Below are positions 8,338 through 18,294 of a stretch of DNA of 57,430 nt, in pieces. The notes under the pieces are model-generated. The model did not search any database. It saw nothing but the letters and a program-made list of their open reading frames with translations, and was not told the origin of the DNA. How positions within the stretch are numbered: the first letter of the stretch is position 1; each line of letters begins with the position of its first letter. Position numbers and translations under genes: made by a program. This stretch comes from Streptococcus infantis SPAR10 (GTDB lineage Bacteria > Bacillota > Bacilli > Lactobacillales > Streptococcaceae). Where the stretch lies: contig NZ_ALCH01000009.1 in assembly GCF_000279535.1 (NCBI RefSeq), forward strand, positions 1 through 57,430, read 5' to 3'.

Positions 8338-8365
8338 ATTATAACAAAAGCCAAACGAAAGTCAA
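8338..8365 (-). promoter_or_regulatory. Promoter of the nucleoside phosphorylase gene
   Basis: On the minus strand there is a -35 TTGACT (8360-8365), a 16-bp spacer and a consensus -10 TATAAT (8338-8343), 25 bp before the start codon. Confidence 0.75.
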
Positions 8366-8429
8366 GATGAGAGAAAAACTTATCTTAAATAGTAAACAAC
8401 AATTAAATGCTTTTTCCCTACTAATAAAA

Positions 8430-8458
8430 TTGCTATATCTTAGGAATTAGTTTATAAT
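8430..8458 (+). promoter_or_regulatory. Promoter of the DUF3290-DUF421 operon
   Basis: TTGCTA (8430-8435), a 17-bp spacer and TATAAT (8453-8458) precede the ribosome-binding site AAAGGGAG and the ATG at 8488. Confidence 0.75.
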
Positions 8459-8487
8459 AGATTGAATTTGAAAAAGGGAGAAATCTT

Positions 8488-8940
8488 ATGAAATTCTATT
8501 CATATGACTATGTTCTAAGCCAAATCAGTCAACAGGATTGGGTCATGATTATTGTGTCGACGCTCTTAGTGATTGTGACTGGATTCTTTGCATTTAAGGC
8601 TTTCAAAGATAAAAGAGGGAGTAAGTTCCGTGAATTATCGCTCATTTCTATTTTGACGTTAATTGCTTTTGTATTGATTAGCATTACGAATTTTCAAAAC
8701 AGCCAATCCAATGATAATCAATTTCGTAGTTCCTTACACTTCATCGAGATTGTATCAAAAGAGTTAGGTATTGATAAAAAAGATATTTATGTCAATACTT
8801 CAGCTACTACTGATGGAGCTATTATTAAGGTTGGCGACAATTTTTATCGCGCCATTAGCGGGACTGACCAAGATAGCTATTTACTTGAAAAAATGGACTT
8901 ATATAAAACAGATGTAGAACTGGTGGAGGTTGAAAAATGA
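8488..8940 (+). CDS. DUF3290 membrane protein
   Basis: A 150-residue protein of unknown function. Two membrane helices are visible (about residues 18-37 and 50-68), followed by a soluble C-terminal half (about 70-150) with alternating charged residues. DUF3290 genes are commonly paired with a DUF421 gene, as here; the stop overlaps the next start by 4 bp (ATGA), implying coupled translation and a shared complex. It has a good ribosome-binding site and promoter. The pair lies opposite in strand to its neighbours, with csbD downstream, which hints at a stress or envelope role; this is inference from context only. Confidence 0.85.
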   Translation: MKFYSYDYVLSQISQQDWVMIIVSTLLVIVTGFFAFKAFKDKRGSKFRELSLISILTLIAFVLISITNFQNSQSNDNQFRSSLHFIEIVSKELGIDKKDIYVNTSATTDGAIIKVGDNFYRAISGTDQDSYLLEKMDLYKTDVELVEVEK

Positions 8941-9569
8941 TAAGCTTTTTTGCTACAATTGCAATTAAATTGGCCTGGGGGCTTCTTTCTCTTGTTTTTG
9001 TTATTAACGTAACAGGAAAAGGAAATTTAGCGCCAAGTTCTGCAGTAGACCAAATACAGAACTTTGTTCTCGGGGGTATTATCGGCGGGGTCATCTACAA
9101 TAGCTCGATTACCATCCTTCAATATGTCGTCATCCTCATCATCTGGACGATTTTGATTCTGTCACTCAAATGGCTTAATACCAATGTTTACTTCATCAAA
9201 CATCTGATTGATGGAAAACCAACTATTATCATAAAAAACGGAAAATTAGATCCAGAAGCTTGTCGCTCAAAAGGCCTTTCTGCTTCTGACGTCGCTCTTA
9301 AGTTGCGCTCTCAAGGGGTCTTCCAATTGAAAGAAGTCAAAAGAGCCGTCATCGAACAAAATGGCCAACTCATAATCGTTCGAATGGGAGATGAGAATCC
9401 CAAATACCCAATCATTACAGATGGTGTAGTCCAAGTAGAAATCTTAGAGACCATCGGTAAATCAGAGGAGTGGCTAACTGAGAAATTGAAAGAAGAAGGT
9501 TTCGAAGAAGTCTCAAATATCTTTATTGCTGAATATGATAAAGGTCAATTGAATGTTGTAACCTATTAA
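8937..9569 (+). CDS. DUF421 (YetF-like) membrane protein
   Basis: A 210-residue protein with the DUF421/YetF architecture: three N-terminal membrane segments (about residues 5-22, 40-58, 60-80) including the conserved DQIQNFVLGGIIGGVIYN block. A cytosolic alpha/beta domain follows with the family motif GKPTIIIKNGKLD and LRSQGVFQLKEVKRAVIEQNG-type sequence. YetF-family proteins are envelope- or sporulation-related in Bacillus but their biochemical role is unknown. It is translated from an ATG overlapping the DUF3290 stop and is followed by an intrinsic terminator. Confidence 0.88.
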   Translation: MISFFATIAIKLAWGLLSLVFVINVTGKGNLAPSSAVDQIQNFVLGGIIGGVIYNSSITILQYVVILIIWTILILSLKWLNTNVYFIKHLIDGKPTIIIKNGKLDPEACRSKGLSASDVALKLRSQGVFQLKEVKRAVIEQNGQLIIVRMGDENPKYPIITDGVVQVEILETIGKSEEWLTEKLKEEGFEEVSNIFIAEYDKGQLNVVTY

Positions 9570-9575
9570 AAAAAT

Positions 9576-9606
9576 AAACTGATGCCTTTCGTATCAGTTT
9601 TTTGCT
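9576..9606 (+). terminator. Intrinsic terminator of the DUF3290-DUF421 operon
   Basis: AAACTGAT and ATCAGTTT form a stem around GCCTTTCGT, followed by TTTTTTGC, directly after the DUF421 stop. Confidence 0.85.
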
Positions 9607-9686
9607 TTTTAGCATAAAAGGGTATATACTTAAATTAATATCTAATGTAATTTAGATAATACAAAAAATTAACGGAGGTATCCCCC

Positions 9687-9890
9687 ATGTCAATCGAAGA
9701 AAAATTCAACCAAGCTAAAGGTTCTGTTAAAGAAGGTTTTGGTAAACTAACTGGCGATACAAAAACTCAAGCAGAAGGAGCTGCAGAAAAGGTAGCTTCA
9801 AAAGCTAAAGAAGTTGCTGAAGATGCAAAAGAAGCTGTCGAAGGTGCAGTATCTGGCGTAAAAAACATCTTTAAAAAAGACGGAGAATAA
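9687..9890 (+). CDS. CsbD-family stress protein
   Basis: A 67-residue, highly charged Lys/Glu/Ala-rich protein that starts [20 protein letters not shown] and contains the CsbD core [18 protein letters not shown]. Repeats of the type [16 protein letters not shown] form an amphipathic helix. CsbD proteins are induced by general stress and at stationary phase; their molecular function is unknown. The ATG is preceded by GGAGGT at a good distance. The gene stands alone between two terminators. Confidence 0.92.
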   Translation: MSIEEKFNQAKGSVKEGFGKLTGDTKTQAEGAAEKVASKAKEVAEDAKEAVEGAVSGVKNIFKKDGE

Positions 9891-9912
9891 TTCTTTCTCG
9901 TCCTAATAACAT

Positions 9913-9954
9913 AAGAAAATCTCCCTTCTCTTTCGAGAAAGGAGATTTTCTTTT
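9913..9954. terminator. Bidirectional terminator between csbD and the lipoprotein gene
   Basis: AAGAAAATCTCC and GGAGATTTTCTT pair in a long stem with a second inner stem (TTCTC/GAGAA), with A/T runs on both sides. It serves the plus-strand csbD gene and the minus-strand lipoprotein gene, whose stop codon touches the stem. Confidence 0.85.
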
Positions 9955-11170
9955 ATGGTCGTCCACCAGGGCCTCCATTTCCTTGAGGTCCACCTCCACC
10001 AGGTATCGAATTGACAATCTCAGTTTGTTTTTCACCATTGAGGTAGATATCTCCACCTGTATAGCTAGCTGTTCCATCAAAGTCAAATCCTGTTTGACCA
10101 GTCATCTTAATAGTTCCACCTGTGACAGTGATATTACCATTTGAGTCAATCGGATCTGTGTCCCCTTGACCAACTTCAACAGTCAAGTTCCCACCATTCA
10201 TGGTGAAGAAAATTTCACTTTGTTGGGAGTTTTTGTTGGCCGCATTGACCCCATCATCTGTTGAATAGATAGTAATGTCTCCACCGTTGATAGTGATTGA
10301 CTTACCTTCAAGCCCTTCTGTAGAATTCTTAACTGTGTAGGTTCCGCTATCGATAACCAAATCACCTGATGCATGAATACCATCATCACCTGCAGTAACA
10401 GTGATAGTATTATCAGAGAGATACATGGTTCCGACAGATGTATCGTCATCATTGTCTACCTTGACGCCGTCCTCCTTGGCATCGACGGTCATGGTAGTAC
10501 CAGTAATGTTAAGTTCATCATTGACATTAAAGGCATCTCCGACTGCTGTGATATTATAAGTCCCACCTGTGATATGAAGCGTATCATTTGCTTTAATACC
10601 GTTATTTTTCTTACCATCTACATTGAGGGTACCTTTACCATTGATGGTCAAATCTACTTTAGAGAATAACGCTGCATCCGCTTTTTCATCACTATTAGTA
10701 GCAGAATCTGATAGGCTATTGGTTGTCCCATCTGCTAGCGTTAAGTAAACATGACCCGCTGATTTTGCAGAAATAGTAGCATTGGTATTGGTCATAGTCA
10801 CACCGTTTAGTACGAGATGCACATCATCTGTTTTTTCAGCCTCAATCTTGATTTGAACACCATCAGATTGTCCAGAAATCACATAGGTTCCTGACTTAGA
10901 AATTGTGACGGTAGAATCTGATACGGCAACTCCGTCACCAGAAACAGTTGCAGATGCCCCTGACAGAGTTACAGTTGATGCCGTCTTTTCATCGTAAGAA
11001 GTATCATAGTCTTTATCCGTAAAATAGCTGGTTTTCTTAGCCTTTGTAGTTGATGTGGTGGTTGTTGCGGTATTGCTAGTTGTTGTATTTGATGTTGACT
11101 GGGCACATGCCGTCACCAGAGACAGAGTAGCAATCGTCGTTAATAAGAAAGTCCATTTTTTTGTTTTCAT
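9953..11170 (-). CDS. Carbohydrate-binding beta-helix lipoprotein (Cthe_2159-like)
   Basis: A 405-residue secreted lipoprotein. It has a lipobox near residues 18-21 (LVTACAQ) and then a Thr/Ser-rich linker. The long body consists of short repeats such as VTLSGASATVSGDGVAVS, LHITGGTYNITAVGDAFNV, ITVTAGDDGIHASGDLVI and SITINGGDITIYSTDDGVN. This is the pattern of a right-handed parallel beta-helix, and its many D-D-G turns fit calcium binding. The Cthe_2159-type family binds acidic polysaccharides such as pectin. The C-terminus is a Gly/Pro-rich tail (GGGGPQGNGGPGGRP). The ligand in a streptococcus is unknown. Its promoter has tandem 11-12-bp repeats like those at pavB. Confidence 0.85.
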   Translation of the reverse strand: MKTKKWTFLLTTIATLSLVTACAQSTSNTTTSNTATTTTSTTKAKKTSYFTDKDYDTSYDEKTASTVTLSGASATVSGDGVAVSDSTVTISKSGTYVISGQSDGVQIKIEAEKTDDVHLVLNGVTMTNTNATISAKSAGHVYLTLADGTTNSLSDSATNSDEKADAALFSKVDLTINGKGTLNVDGKKNNGIKANDTLHITGGTYNITAVGDAFNVNDELNITGTTMTVDAKEDGVKVDNDDDTSVGTMYLSDNTITVTAGDDGIHASGDLVIDSGTYTVKNSTEGLEGKSITINGGDITIYSTDDGVNAANKNSQQSEIFFTMNGGNLTVEVGQGDTDPIDSNGNITVTGGTIKMTGQTGFDFDGTASYTGGDIYLNGEKQTEIVNSIPGGGGPQGNGGPGGRP

Positions 11171-11197
11171 ACTAGTTTCCTCATCTTCATTTTACTT

Positions 11198-11258
11198 AGT
11201 ATCATTCTATAGAAATTCCCTAAAAATAACCTAAATTTTTTCTGAAAATTTTCTTAAA
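11198..11258 (-). promoter_or_regulatory. Lipoprotein gene promoter with four phased repeats
   Basis: On the minus strand TTTAAG (11253-11258), TTTCAG (11242-11247), TTTAGG (11230-11235) and TTTAGG (11219-11224) are spaced 11, 12 and 11 bp apart. The last is 15 bp upstream of a -10-like GATACT (11198-11203). The arrangement resembles that upstream of pavB and suggests binding by an OmpR-family regulator. TTTAAG-N5-TTTCAG is one mismatch from a CiaR box. Confidence 0.55.
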
Positions 11259-11296
11259 CCTACTCAGCACTAATGATAAGTAAACATCATTTACAA

Positions 11297-11324
11297 ATAA
11301 AAAGAACAGCCAAAGCTGTTCCTT
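11297..11324 (-). terminator. Terminator of the sugar acetyltransferase gene
   Basis: On the minus strand GAACAGC and GCTGTTC form a hairpin with loop TTTG, followed by TTTTTATTTG, immediately after the stop codon. Confidence 0.85.
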
Positions 11325-11887
11325 TAGTTTTCTTTAACTGGAATTTCCTTGATAACTCGTGCTGGATTTCCTGCAAGGACTACATTGTCACCAAACGACT
11401 TAGTAATAACTGCTCCTGCTCCTGCAACAACATTATCACCTAAAGTAACACCCGGTAGGACAATGACACCACCACCTGCCCAGAAATTCTTACCAATCGT
11501 GATAGGCTTACCAAATTCTATCCCAGAATTTCGTTCGTCCGGATCCAGGGGATGAAGGGGTGTTAAAAATTGGCAGTTAGGACCAATCATGGCATTGTCA
11601 CCGATGGTAATTGGACAAACATCCAACATGGTTAAATTCCAATTAGAATAAAAATTTTCTCCCAAATGAATATTGACACCATAATCCACCACCAAACGAG
11701 TATTGACATAGAGATTTTCACCAGTTGAGCCAAACCATCCCTTGATGATTTCCATACCTTTTACTGGATCGACTTCTTCATTAAATGCTGCTTGCTTTTG
11801 TCGTGCTGTTTGTGCTAGAGCACGAAGTTCTGGATCGAACGGGTGATAAGGTTCTCCCGCAATCATTTTTTGATATTCACTTTTCAT
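11324..11887 (-). CDS. Sugar O-acetyltransferase (maltose/galactoside acetyltransferase family)
   Basis: A 187-residue left-handed beta-helix acetyltransferase. The N-terminal Mac domain (MKSEYQKMIAGEPYHPFDPEL, about 1-60) is followed by hexapeptide repeats such as IGDNAMIGPNCQFLTPLHPL, IGKNFWAGGGVIVLPGVTLG and DNVVAGAGAVITKSF. The conserved catalytic His lies in FLTPLHPLD. Enzymes of this family transfer acetyl from acetyl-CoA to maltose, glucose or galactosides, usually as trimers. Length equals the family norm. It stands alone with its own terminator; its physiological acceptor is unknown. Confidence 0.93.
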   Translation of the reverse strand: MKSEYQKMIAGEPYHPFDPELRALAQTARQKQAAFNEEVDPVKGMEIIKGWFGSTGENLYVNTRLVVDYGVNIHLGENFYSNWNLTMLDVCPITIGDNAMIGPNCQFLTPLHPLDPDERNSGIEFGKPITIGKNFWAGGGVIVLPGVTLGDNVVAGAGAVITKSFGDNVVLAGNPARVIKEIPVKEN

Positions 11888-11956
11888 CGTTTGACTTCCT
11901 TGTTTGCTTTACAAGATTGTAGCATAGTTCTATCCTTTAGACAAGCAGCTAAGAGA

Positions 11957-11994
11957 TAAAAAAACTAGTACATCCTTGGATGCACTAGTTTTTA
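11957..11994 (-). terminator. Terminator of the CshA-like adhesin gene
   Basis: AAAAACTAGT-CATCC and GGATG-ACTAGTTTTT form a long near-perfect stem with A/T runs on both sides, 40-75 bp past the adhesin stop codon. Confidence 0.85.
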
Positions 11995-12032
11995 ATTAGA
12001 AAGGTGACTTTCTCACTACTTTACAGAGTTGA

Positions 12033-15000
12033 TTAGTCTTCTTTCTTTTTACGAGCGATAAGTCCAAATCCACTCAAGACACCTACTAAACCAAGAGCAG
12101 CAAGGCTAGCATGATCTTCAGTACCAGTATTTGGCAATTGAGGAGCATCTTCCTTAGTTTCTACTGTATGAGCTTCTGGAGCTGGTGTAGTTGGTTTAAC
12201 TGGCACTGATGCTGGTTTTGGAGTTGGTGCTGGCGTTGGCGCTGGCGCTGGCGTTGGTGCTGGCGTTGGTGCTGGCGTTGGCGTTGGTGCTGGCGTTGGC
12301 GTTGGTGCTGGCGTTGGTGCTGGTGTCACTTTCTTCTTGTAAATGTGTTGGACATTACCATCTTTATCGACAACTGTCTTCACAAACTCGTAACCTGGAA
12401 TATCTTTCTTAGGTTGTTCTCCATCCTCGGTTGGATATCCTGGAATTGGGTTTCCGTTTTCGTCAACATGAGTTGTTGTGATCTTTTCGTAGACATGTTC
12501 TGTATCGCCGTTTGGCAATTTCTTAGTCTCTACGAAGCGGTATCCTGGAATATCTTTCTTAGGTTGTTCTCCATCCTCGGTTGGATATCCTGGAATTTCA
12601 TTTCCGTCTTTATCCTTGTGACTAGTCTTCACTTTTTCGTAGACATGTTCTGTGTCACCGTTTGGAAGTTTCTTAGTCTCTACGAAGCGGTAACCTGGGA
12701 TATCTTTCTTAGGTTGTTCACCGTCTTCTGTTGGGTTACCTGGAATTGGTTTACCATCTTTGTCTACAAACGTAGTAACTGGGGTTACAGTTGGGGTGTA
12801 TGTTGCAGAAGCTTTTGTTCCGTTCATATCTTCACGCACAACTGTCACTGATGGAGCAGTTCCAGTAAATTCTGGTTCTGGTTTAAAGGTTACTGTTCCA
12901 TCTGGAGCTACCGTGTATGTACCGACTCCTTCAACAGTCTTAGTTGTTGAACCATCTTCAAATGTAGCTGGAACATCATCATTCATAGGCACACGGCTAT
13001 CGCCTTCCTTGAATGTTGGTTTGCCAGATTGTTCTTTACCTTTTGGTCCAATAGATGTAACAGGTTCTGCTGTTGGTGTTACTGGAGTTACAGTTGGTGT
13101 GTACTTAGCTGTAACTGGTGTACCATTCTTGTCTACACGTTTAACAGTCACGCCTGTTCCTGTTCCTGTGAATGATTTTTCTGGTACAAATGTAACTGTT
13201 CCGTCTGGGGCTACTGTGTAAGTTCCCTCACCTGGAATTACCTTAGTTGTTGAACCATCTTCGAATGTTGCTGGCGTATCATCATCCATTGGTACACTTG
13301 GGTTACCTTCTGTAAAGTTAGGTTTACCTGTTTGTGTTTGACCTTGAATATCTGTTGATGTTGCTGGTTCCGCTGTTGGTGTTACTGGGGTTACAGTTGG
13401 TGTGTACTTAGCTGTCACTGGTGTACCATTCTTGTCTACACGTTTAACAGTCACGCCTGTTCCTGTTCCTGTGAATGATTTTTCTGGTACAAATGTAACT
13501 GTTCCGTCTGGAGCTACTGTGTATGTTCCTTCGCCTGGAATTACCTTAGTTGTTGAACCATCTTCGAAGGTTGCAGGTGTATCATCATCCATCGGTACAT
13601 CTGGGTTACCTGGTGTGAATGTTGGTTTACCTGTTTGTGTTTTACCTTGAATATCAGTAGATGTTGTAGGATCAGCTGTTGGAACAACTGGAGTAATCTT
13701 AGGTGTGTATGTTGTTTCAGCTGGAGTGCCGTTGGCATCCTTAGCTTGAACTTTAACTGGAACTACTTCACCTGAGTATGACTTATCAGTTGGTGTAAAG
13801 GTTACAACACCTGTTTCTTTATCAACTGTGAAAGTACCAATAACTTCACCACTTGGAGATTTAGCATCTACAGAAGCAGCAGGTTGACCATTTTCGTCAA
13901 GAAGAGTAATGGTATCTTTGTCGATTGGTGCAACTGGATCACCTTCTGTGAAGGTTACAGTACCAGTTTGAACTACACCTTGAGGGGCTACTGATTCATC
14001 AGGTGTCGCTGTCGGTGTTACTGGTGTTACTGTTGGAGTGTACTTAGCCGTTACTGGCGTACCGTTCTTGTCAACACGTTTAACAGTCACACCTGTTCCT
14101 TTACCTGTGAATGATTTTTCTGGAACAAATGTTACTGTTCCATCTGGTGCTACTGTGTATGTACCTTCACCTGGAATTACCTTAGTTGTTGAACCATCTT
14201 CGAAGGTTGCTGGAACATCATCATCCATTGGTACGCTTGGGTTACCTTCTGTAAAGTTAGGTTTACCTGTTTGTTCTTGACCTTGTTTGTCAGTTGATGT
14301 TGCATCTTCAGCTGTTGGTTTAACAGGAGTTACTGTTGGGGTGTATGTCGCTGATACTTTTGTTCCGTTCTTATCTTCGCGGACAACTGTCACAGCTGGT
14401 GCAGTTCCAACGAATGATTTTTCTGGGACAAATGTTACTGTTCCATCTGCTGCAACTGTAAATTTACCAACACCTTCAACAGTCTTAGTTGTTGATCCAT
14501 CATCAAATGTTGCTGGAACATCTTCGTTGATTGGAACAGTCTTCTCAACGCCGTTAACTTCAACTGTACCACCCTTGAATTCAGGCTTACCTGTTTGAGT
14601 TGCACCTTGAATATCTTTTGTTTCTGCTGGTGTTGCGGTTGGTGTTACTCCTACAACTGTTGGTGTGTATGTCGCTGATGCTTTTGTTCCGTTCTTATCT
14701 TCGCGGACAACTGTCACTGCTGGGGCAGTTCCTACAAAGTTTGGTTCTGGAACGAATGTTACTGTTCCATCTGCTGCAACTGTAAATTTACCAACACCTT
14801 CAACAGTCTTAGTTGTTGAACCATCGTCAAATGTTGCTGGAACATCTTCGTTGATTGGAACAGTCTTTTCAACACCGTTAACTTCAACTGTACCACCCTT
14901 GAATTCAGGCTTACCTGTTTGAGTTGCACCTTGAATATCTTTTGTTTCTGCTGGTGTTGCGGTTGGTGTTACTCCTACTACAGTTGGTGTGTACTTAGCT

Positions 15001-18000
15001 GTAGCAGTCTTAATGTACTCTTTTTGAATCTGACCGTCTTTATTTCGTCCAACTGGCGCTGACAATGTAACTTCCACACCTTTGGCTGTACCAGTAAAGC
15101 TTGGTTCTGGAGTGAAGGTTACTTCACCAGTTGTAGGATTAATAGTGTAAGTCCCTTCTCCTGCTACTGTTACAGATGTCGCATCAGTAGTAAGACCTGT
15201 TGCTGGATCTACCAACTTAGCAGGATAGTCCGTGCTTGGAGCAATAACAATCTTATCACCAGCTGAGTTAGAAGCTGTTGTATTAAAGGTAGGTGTTTCT
15301 TTTTGAGTTGCACCTTGAATATCTTTAGATGTTTTGTCAACCCCTTCGATTTCAATCGGAGTAACTGTTGGGATGTAAAGACCATCCATGGTATTCAACT
15401 GACCATTAACGTTTGCTTCTTGGTCTGGGAATTTTGTTGACCAACCAGTATCATAACCATTATTATCTGAACGACGGATAGAGATACCATCAGCTGTTCC
15501 TAGGAAGTTGTCCTCAGGAATAAACTCAACATCTACATCTTTACCTTTAGCAGTAATCTTGTACTTACCTTGTCCTTGAACGACATAGTAACCGTCTGCG
15601 TCAAGGGTTGCTCGGTTGCCATCTTTGTCAACAATGTATGGTTCTACAGTTTCATCAATAATAGCAGTAGAATCACGTTCAAACTTATGTTCTCCACGTG
15701 CTGTAAAGGTTACAGTTGCTGATTGTTTCGTACCTTGAGGGCCACTTGTTTCCTTAAATTCTCCTTTTGGTGGGTGGGTGATTTGAGTCTTGAAGTCTTC
15801 TACTTCACCTGAGAAGGCCATGCCAGTTGGGCTTTCGATCTCGTTCGCTTTCTTAGCGATACGAACACGAGCACCTAACTCTTTAACGCTTGGGTCGACG
15901 TAAGTCTTGCTGTTTGCAAAGGTCAACTCAACAGTGCCATCTTGTGTGATTGTAGCGAGATTTGAGCGTTCATCCTCATCGAATTTACCATTTTGGTTAA
16001 AGTCTACCCAACCATAGATATGTGCTTCTGAAGCTCCATCCGTATGAGCTTGAATTGACATTTTGTAGTTACCTGGGCGTGTACGATCCATCTTAATCAT
16101 CTCATTGGTTGTACCTTTGAGTTCATCTGGAAGCAATTGGTTAATTCCTTCATCGGCCGTAGTTGCCTTATCATCACCGAACCAGTCTTGAGTAGTGTTT
16201 TCATCCATATCTGGGCTCACATTACCAAGATACGGTTGATTTACTTTAGCTCCAGTAACACCGTCAACAGTTGCAATGGTATGAACTGCCTTACCGTATG
16301 ACTCAGGAGCATCCCCTTCATCAAGTGGGAAGAACCCTAGCATAGCAGACTGTTTACCACCCGAAGCGATGTAAAGTCCCACTTCAGATGCTCCACGCGT
16401 CATAACAAGGGGAACAGAGGAATCGCCTGCAGAAATATTTGGCCCAAAGACACCAGTCCCAAGACCACCAGTTACTTGGTCAGGGTTCCCAAAATACTTC
16501 CAAGCGACTGGTTTCTTATCTGGGCCAACTTGATTAGACCCGCGAAGTTGGTTAAGGTTAATTCCGTAGAATGATTTACCATTAATAGTAGTCGTAGGGT
16601 TAGGGCCAAAAAGATTATCCGTATCTTGTATCATGTACGGTACACTATATCTTCTATAATCTTTTTTCCATTCTCCAAGATGTTGCCAACCTTGTCCGTT
16701 GGTAGTGAACATAACAAATTCACCAGGGTTGGCAGACTCACCATCAGCCATTACAATAGCCGGTTTAACAACTTTACCACGGAAGGTGGCAGAAATTTCA
16801 AATTGCACACCAATATTTCCACCATTTATCGCTGAAGCAATGGTTGTCTTCTTGGCTTTGGTATCAATTCCTTCATGTTTAACTTCGGTATAACCATTTT
16901 GAGGCTCTGCGGTAATCATGGCCTCATCACCGTTATTGAAATGTAACTTAGAAGTAGGTGAACTTGAATTATTGACAAAACCGTTTCGAGCATTTGGATC
17001 ATAGGTTGCTTTTTCTGCGTCAGTAGCTCCTTGGCTTTCTAGTCGCTTCTTATAGATTTCAGTTGCTTGGAAGGGTTTCAAAGACTTAACTTTGATGGTC
17101 ACCACATATCCAGGCATGATTTCCTTAGTATAGGTAGCTCCAACTTGAAGAGCCATTTTCTCTTGTAAGTTTTCAGTTGGTTTAGTTTCGGCGGCAGGTA
17201 CTAATGTCGTAGTGGTTCCTGTCCAGTTGGCTACATCTCCAAAGTCCAACCATGTAATCTGGCTAGTCAAAGATTTTGCGTCAAGGTCTGTTGTATATCC
17301 TGGTTTTTCAACCTTTGGAGTTGAAGTTGCATCGACAACGTCTGCTCCTACACCAGTAGCTGTCGCTGTATCTGCACGGAAGGCTGTGTTTTTGTCAATC
17401 TCTTTCCCATTACGAGGGTCGTTTTTCCCTGTATTTGCGATTGCGTTAGTACCTTCAGCTGGCTTATTGTTTTCTGCAGGTTTACCTGTAGTGGCTTCTG
17501 TCTTTTCAGTAGCTGCTACTTTTTCTTCGGCTACAGTTTTTTCTTTGTTTTTAAGCTTAGAATTGACAATAGTTACAAGTGATTGGTAAGCTGCGTCAAG
17601 TTCAGCTTGGCTTGTAGCAGAAGTAAGTGCATTTTTAGCATTAGCAAGACCTACCTTAAGAATTTCAACGCTCTCGTCTGTCTTGTTGCTGTATTTCCCA
17701 TTTGCCACGTTTGCTTCAATTTCAGCAACGTAAGCTGCCAAATTGTCGCTATTTAGCTCAGGTTTAACTTCAGTAGAAACTGCAGGTGCTGCTTCTGCTT
17801 GATAAGTTACTTCTTTAGCAGGTGCTGCTTCTGTAGTTAGAGGAGCTTCAGTTTTCTCTACTTCTGTTGTAGCTGCAACTCCGTCAGCTTGTTTTTCTTC
17901 AGTTACTTCATCAGCTCCGACACCTGTAGCAGTTCCGAGCATTACCAACGTTCCGAGTAAGACCGAGCAAACTCCTACATGAAGCTTACGGATCGAGAAT

Positions 18001-18035
18001 CGACTAATTCGGTCGTTAAACAGATCATTTTTCAT
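12033..18035 (-). CDS. CshA-type giant fibrillar LPxTG adhesin
   Basis: A 2000-residue wall-anchored protein. The YSIRK signal ([20 protein letters not shown]) is cleaved near residue 42 after GVGA. An Ala/Glu-rich region with a FIVAR-like helical stretch (about 90-165) and a low-complexity linker follow. A non-repetitive adhesive region (about 240-800) contains [18 protein letters not shown] and the acidic [18 protein letters not shown] and SGEVEDF blocks seen in CshA-like proteins. At least eight CshA fibril repeats of about 100 residues run from about 900 to 1750 ([42 protein letters not shown]). Three 50-residue MucBP-like repeats, a Thr-Pro-Ala-Pro wall-spanning tract and LPNTG at 1967 complete the protein. 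CshA fibrils mediate binding to fibronectin and to other oral bacteria. The pneumococcal genome has a zinc metalloprotease near this position instead. Confidence 0.9.
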   Translation of the reverse strand: MKNDLFNDRISRFSIRKLHVGVCSVLLGTLVMLGTATGVGADEVTEEKQADGVAATTEVEKTEAPLTTEAAPAKEVTYQAEAAPAVSTEVKPELNSDNLAAYVAEIEANVANGKYSNKTDESVEILKVGLANAKNALTSATSQAELDAAYQSLVTIVNSKLKNKEKTVAEEKVAATEKTEATTGKPAENNKPAEGTNAIANTGKNDPRNGKEIDKNTAFRADTATATGVGADVVDATSTPKVEKPGYTTDLDAKSLTSQITWLDFGDVANWTGTTTTLVPAAETKPTENLQEKMALQVGATYTKEIMPGYVVTIKVKSLKPFQATEIYKKRLESQGATDAEKATYDPNARNGFVNNSSSPTSKLHFNNGDEAMITAEPQNGYTEVKHEGIDTKAKKTTIASAINGGNIGVQFEISATFRGKVVKPAIVMADGESANPGEFVMFTTNGQGWQHLGEWKKDYRRYSVPYMIQDTDNLFGPNPTTTINGKSFYGINLNQLRGSNQVGPDKKPVAWKYFGNPDQVTGGLGTGVFGPNISAGDSSVPLVMTRGASEVGLYIASGGKQSAMLGFFPLDEGDAPESYGKAVHTIATVDGVTGAKVNQPYLGNVSPDMDENTTQDWFGDDKATTADEGINQLLPDELKGTTNEMIKMDRTRPGNYKMSIQAHTDGASEAHIYGWVDFNQNGKFDEDERSNLATITQDGTVELTFANSKTYVDPSVKELGARVRIAKKANEIESPTGMAFSGEVEDFKTQITHPPKGEFKETSGPQGTKQSATVTFTARGEHKFERDSTAIIDETVEPYIVDKDGNRATLDADGYYVVQGQGKYKITAKGKDVDVEFIPEDNFLGTADGISIRRSDNNGYDTGWSTKFPDQEANVNGQLNTMDGLYIPTVTPIEIEGVDKTSKDIQGATQKETPTFNTTASNSAGDKIVIAPSTDYPAKLVDPATGLTTDATSVTVAGEGTYTINPTTGEVTFTPEPSFTGTAKGVEVTLSAPVGRNKDGQIQKEYIKTATAKYTPTVVGVTPTATPAETKDIQGATQTGKPEFKGGTVEVNGVEKTVPINEDVPATFDDGSTTKTVEGVGKFTVAADGTVTFVPEPNFVGTAPAVTVVREDKNGTKASATYTPTVVGVTPTATPAETKDIQGATQTGKPEFKGGTVEVNGVEKTVPINEDVPATFDDGSTTKTVEGVGKFTVAADGTVTFVPEKSFVGTAPAVTVVREDKNGTKVSATYTPTVTPVKPTAEDATSTDKQGQEQTGKPNFTEGNPSVPMDDDVPATFEDGSTTKVIPGEGTYTVAPDGTVTFVPEKSFTGKGTGVTVKRVDKNGTPVTAKYTPTVTPVTPTATPDESVAPQGVVQTGTVTFTEGDPVAPIDKDTITLLDENGQPAASVDAKSPSGEVIGTFTVDKETGVVTFTPTDKSYSGEVVPVKVQAKDANGTPAETTYTPKITPVVPTADPTTSTDIQGKTQTGKPTFTPGNPDVPMDDDTPATFEDGSTTKVIPGEGTYTVAPDGTVTFVPEKSFTGTGTGVTVKRVDKNGTPVTAKYTPTVTPVTPTAEPATSTDIQGQTQTGKPNFTEGNPSVPMDDDTPATFEDGSTTKVIPGEGTYTVAPDGTVTFVPEKSFTGTGTGVTVKRVDKNGTPVTAKYTPTVTPVTPTAEPVTSIGPKGKEQSGKPTFKEGDSRVPMNDDVPATFEDGSTTKTVEGVGTYTVAPDGTVTFKPEPEFTGTAPSVTVVREDMNGTKASATYTPTVTPVTTFVDKDGKPIPGNPTEDGEQPKKDIPGYRFVETKKLPNGDTEHVYEKVKTSHKDKDGNEIPGYPTEDGEQPKKDIPGYRFVETKKLPNGDTEHVYEKITTTHVDENGNPIPGYPTEDGEQPKKDIPGYEFVKTVVDKDGNVQHIYKKKVTPAPTPAPTPTPAPTPTPAPTPAPTPAPAPTPAPTPKPASVPVKPTTPAPEAHTVETKEDAPQLPNTGTEDHASLAALGLVGVLSGFGLIARKKKED
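12205..12330 (-). repeat. Short tandem repeats encoding a Thr-Pro-Ala-Pro wall-spanning tract
   Basis: The plus strand shows GGTGCTGGC/GGCGTTGGTGCT hexa- to dodecanucleotide repeats that encode (T/A)P units on the minus strand. The tract precedes the LPNTG anchor and probably spans the peptidoglycan. Repeats of this kind vary in length by slippage. Confidence 0.8.
12330..12784 (-). repeat. Three approximately 150-bp MucBP-like coding repeats
   Basis: Each unit encodes about 50 residues with the pattern [22 protein letters not shown] and [10 protein letters not shown]. The first two are nearly identical in DNA. They sit between the fibril repeats and the proline-rich tract. Confidence 0.8.
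12785..15335 (-). repeat. Array of about eight CshA fibril repeats (about 300 bp each)
   Basis: Period is about 300 bp, with one longer and more diverged unit near 13680-14020. Adjacent units such as those around 13080-13380 and 13380-13680, and 14290-14640 and 14640-14985, are almost identical in DNA. This is a sign of recent duplication or gene conversion. Confidence 0.85.
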
Positions 18036-18256
18036 GATTTACCTCCATTACCCTTTCGGGAGTGTATATATTGTTATAATTTATGCATTGTTTTTTACAA
18101 AATCCCAAACATGCAACGCTCCTATTTTAGCACTATTGTACTTAAAAACCAAGCATTATGCTCATTGTTTTGAAAGTTGAAATCAATATACATTTATTCC
18201 ATTTTTTTACTATTATTTCAAGAAAATATACATTACGATTTCATTTCCTATACACA
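18036..18256 (-). promoter_or_regulatory. Upstream region of the CshA-like gene
   Basis: This gap holds the upstream sequence of the adhesin gene. A candidate promoter on the minus strand is TTGGTT (18149-18154), a 17-bp spacer and TAAAAT (18126-18131). The gene has a strong GGAGGTAAATC ribosome-binding site. No gene is seen in the gap. Confidence 0.45.
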
Positions 18257-18284
18257 CCAAAAGAGGGAATTGCCCCTCTTTTGG
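18257..18284 (-). terminator. Terminator of rpoBC
   Basis: An 11-bp perfect stem (CCAAAAGAGGG with CCCTCTTTTGG, 6-nt loop) starts 10 bp after the rpoC stop codon. The T-run is short and lies within the stem's 3' arm. Confidence 0.7.
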
Positions 18285-18294
18285 ATAAATAGGT

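Noticed and set aside
12345..14922. Several long plus-strand reading frames opposite the CshA-like repeats (up to 168 codons)
   Set aside because: They are antisense to a clear repetitive coding region with strong codon and domain support, repeat with the same period, and lack ribosome-binding sites.
12785..15335. CRISPR-like regular repeats
   Set aside because: The period is about 300 bp and the repeats encode protein domains; there are no short repeats with unique spacers and no cas genes.
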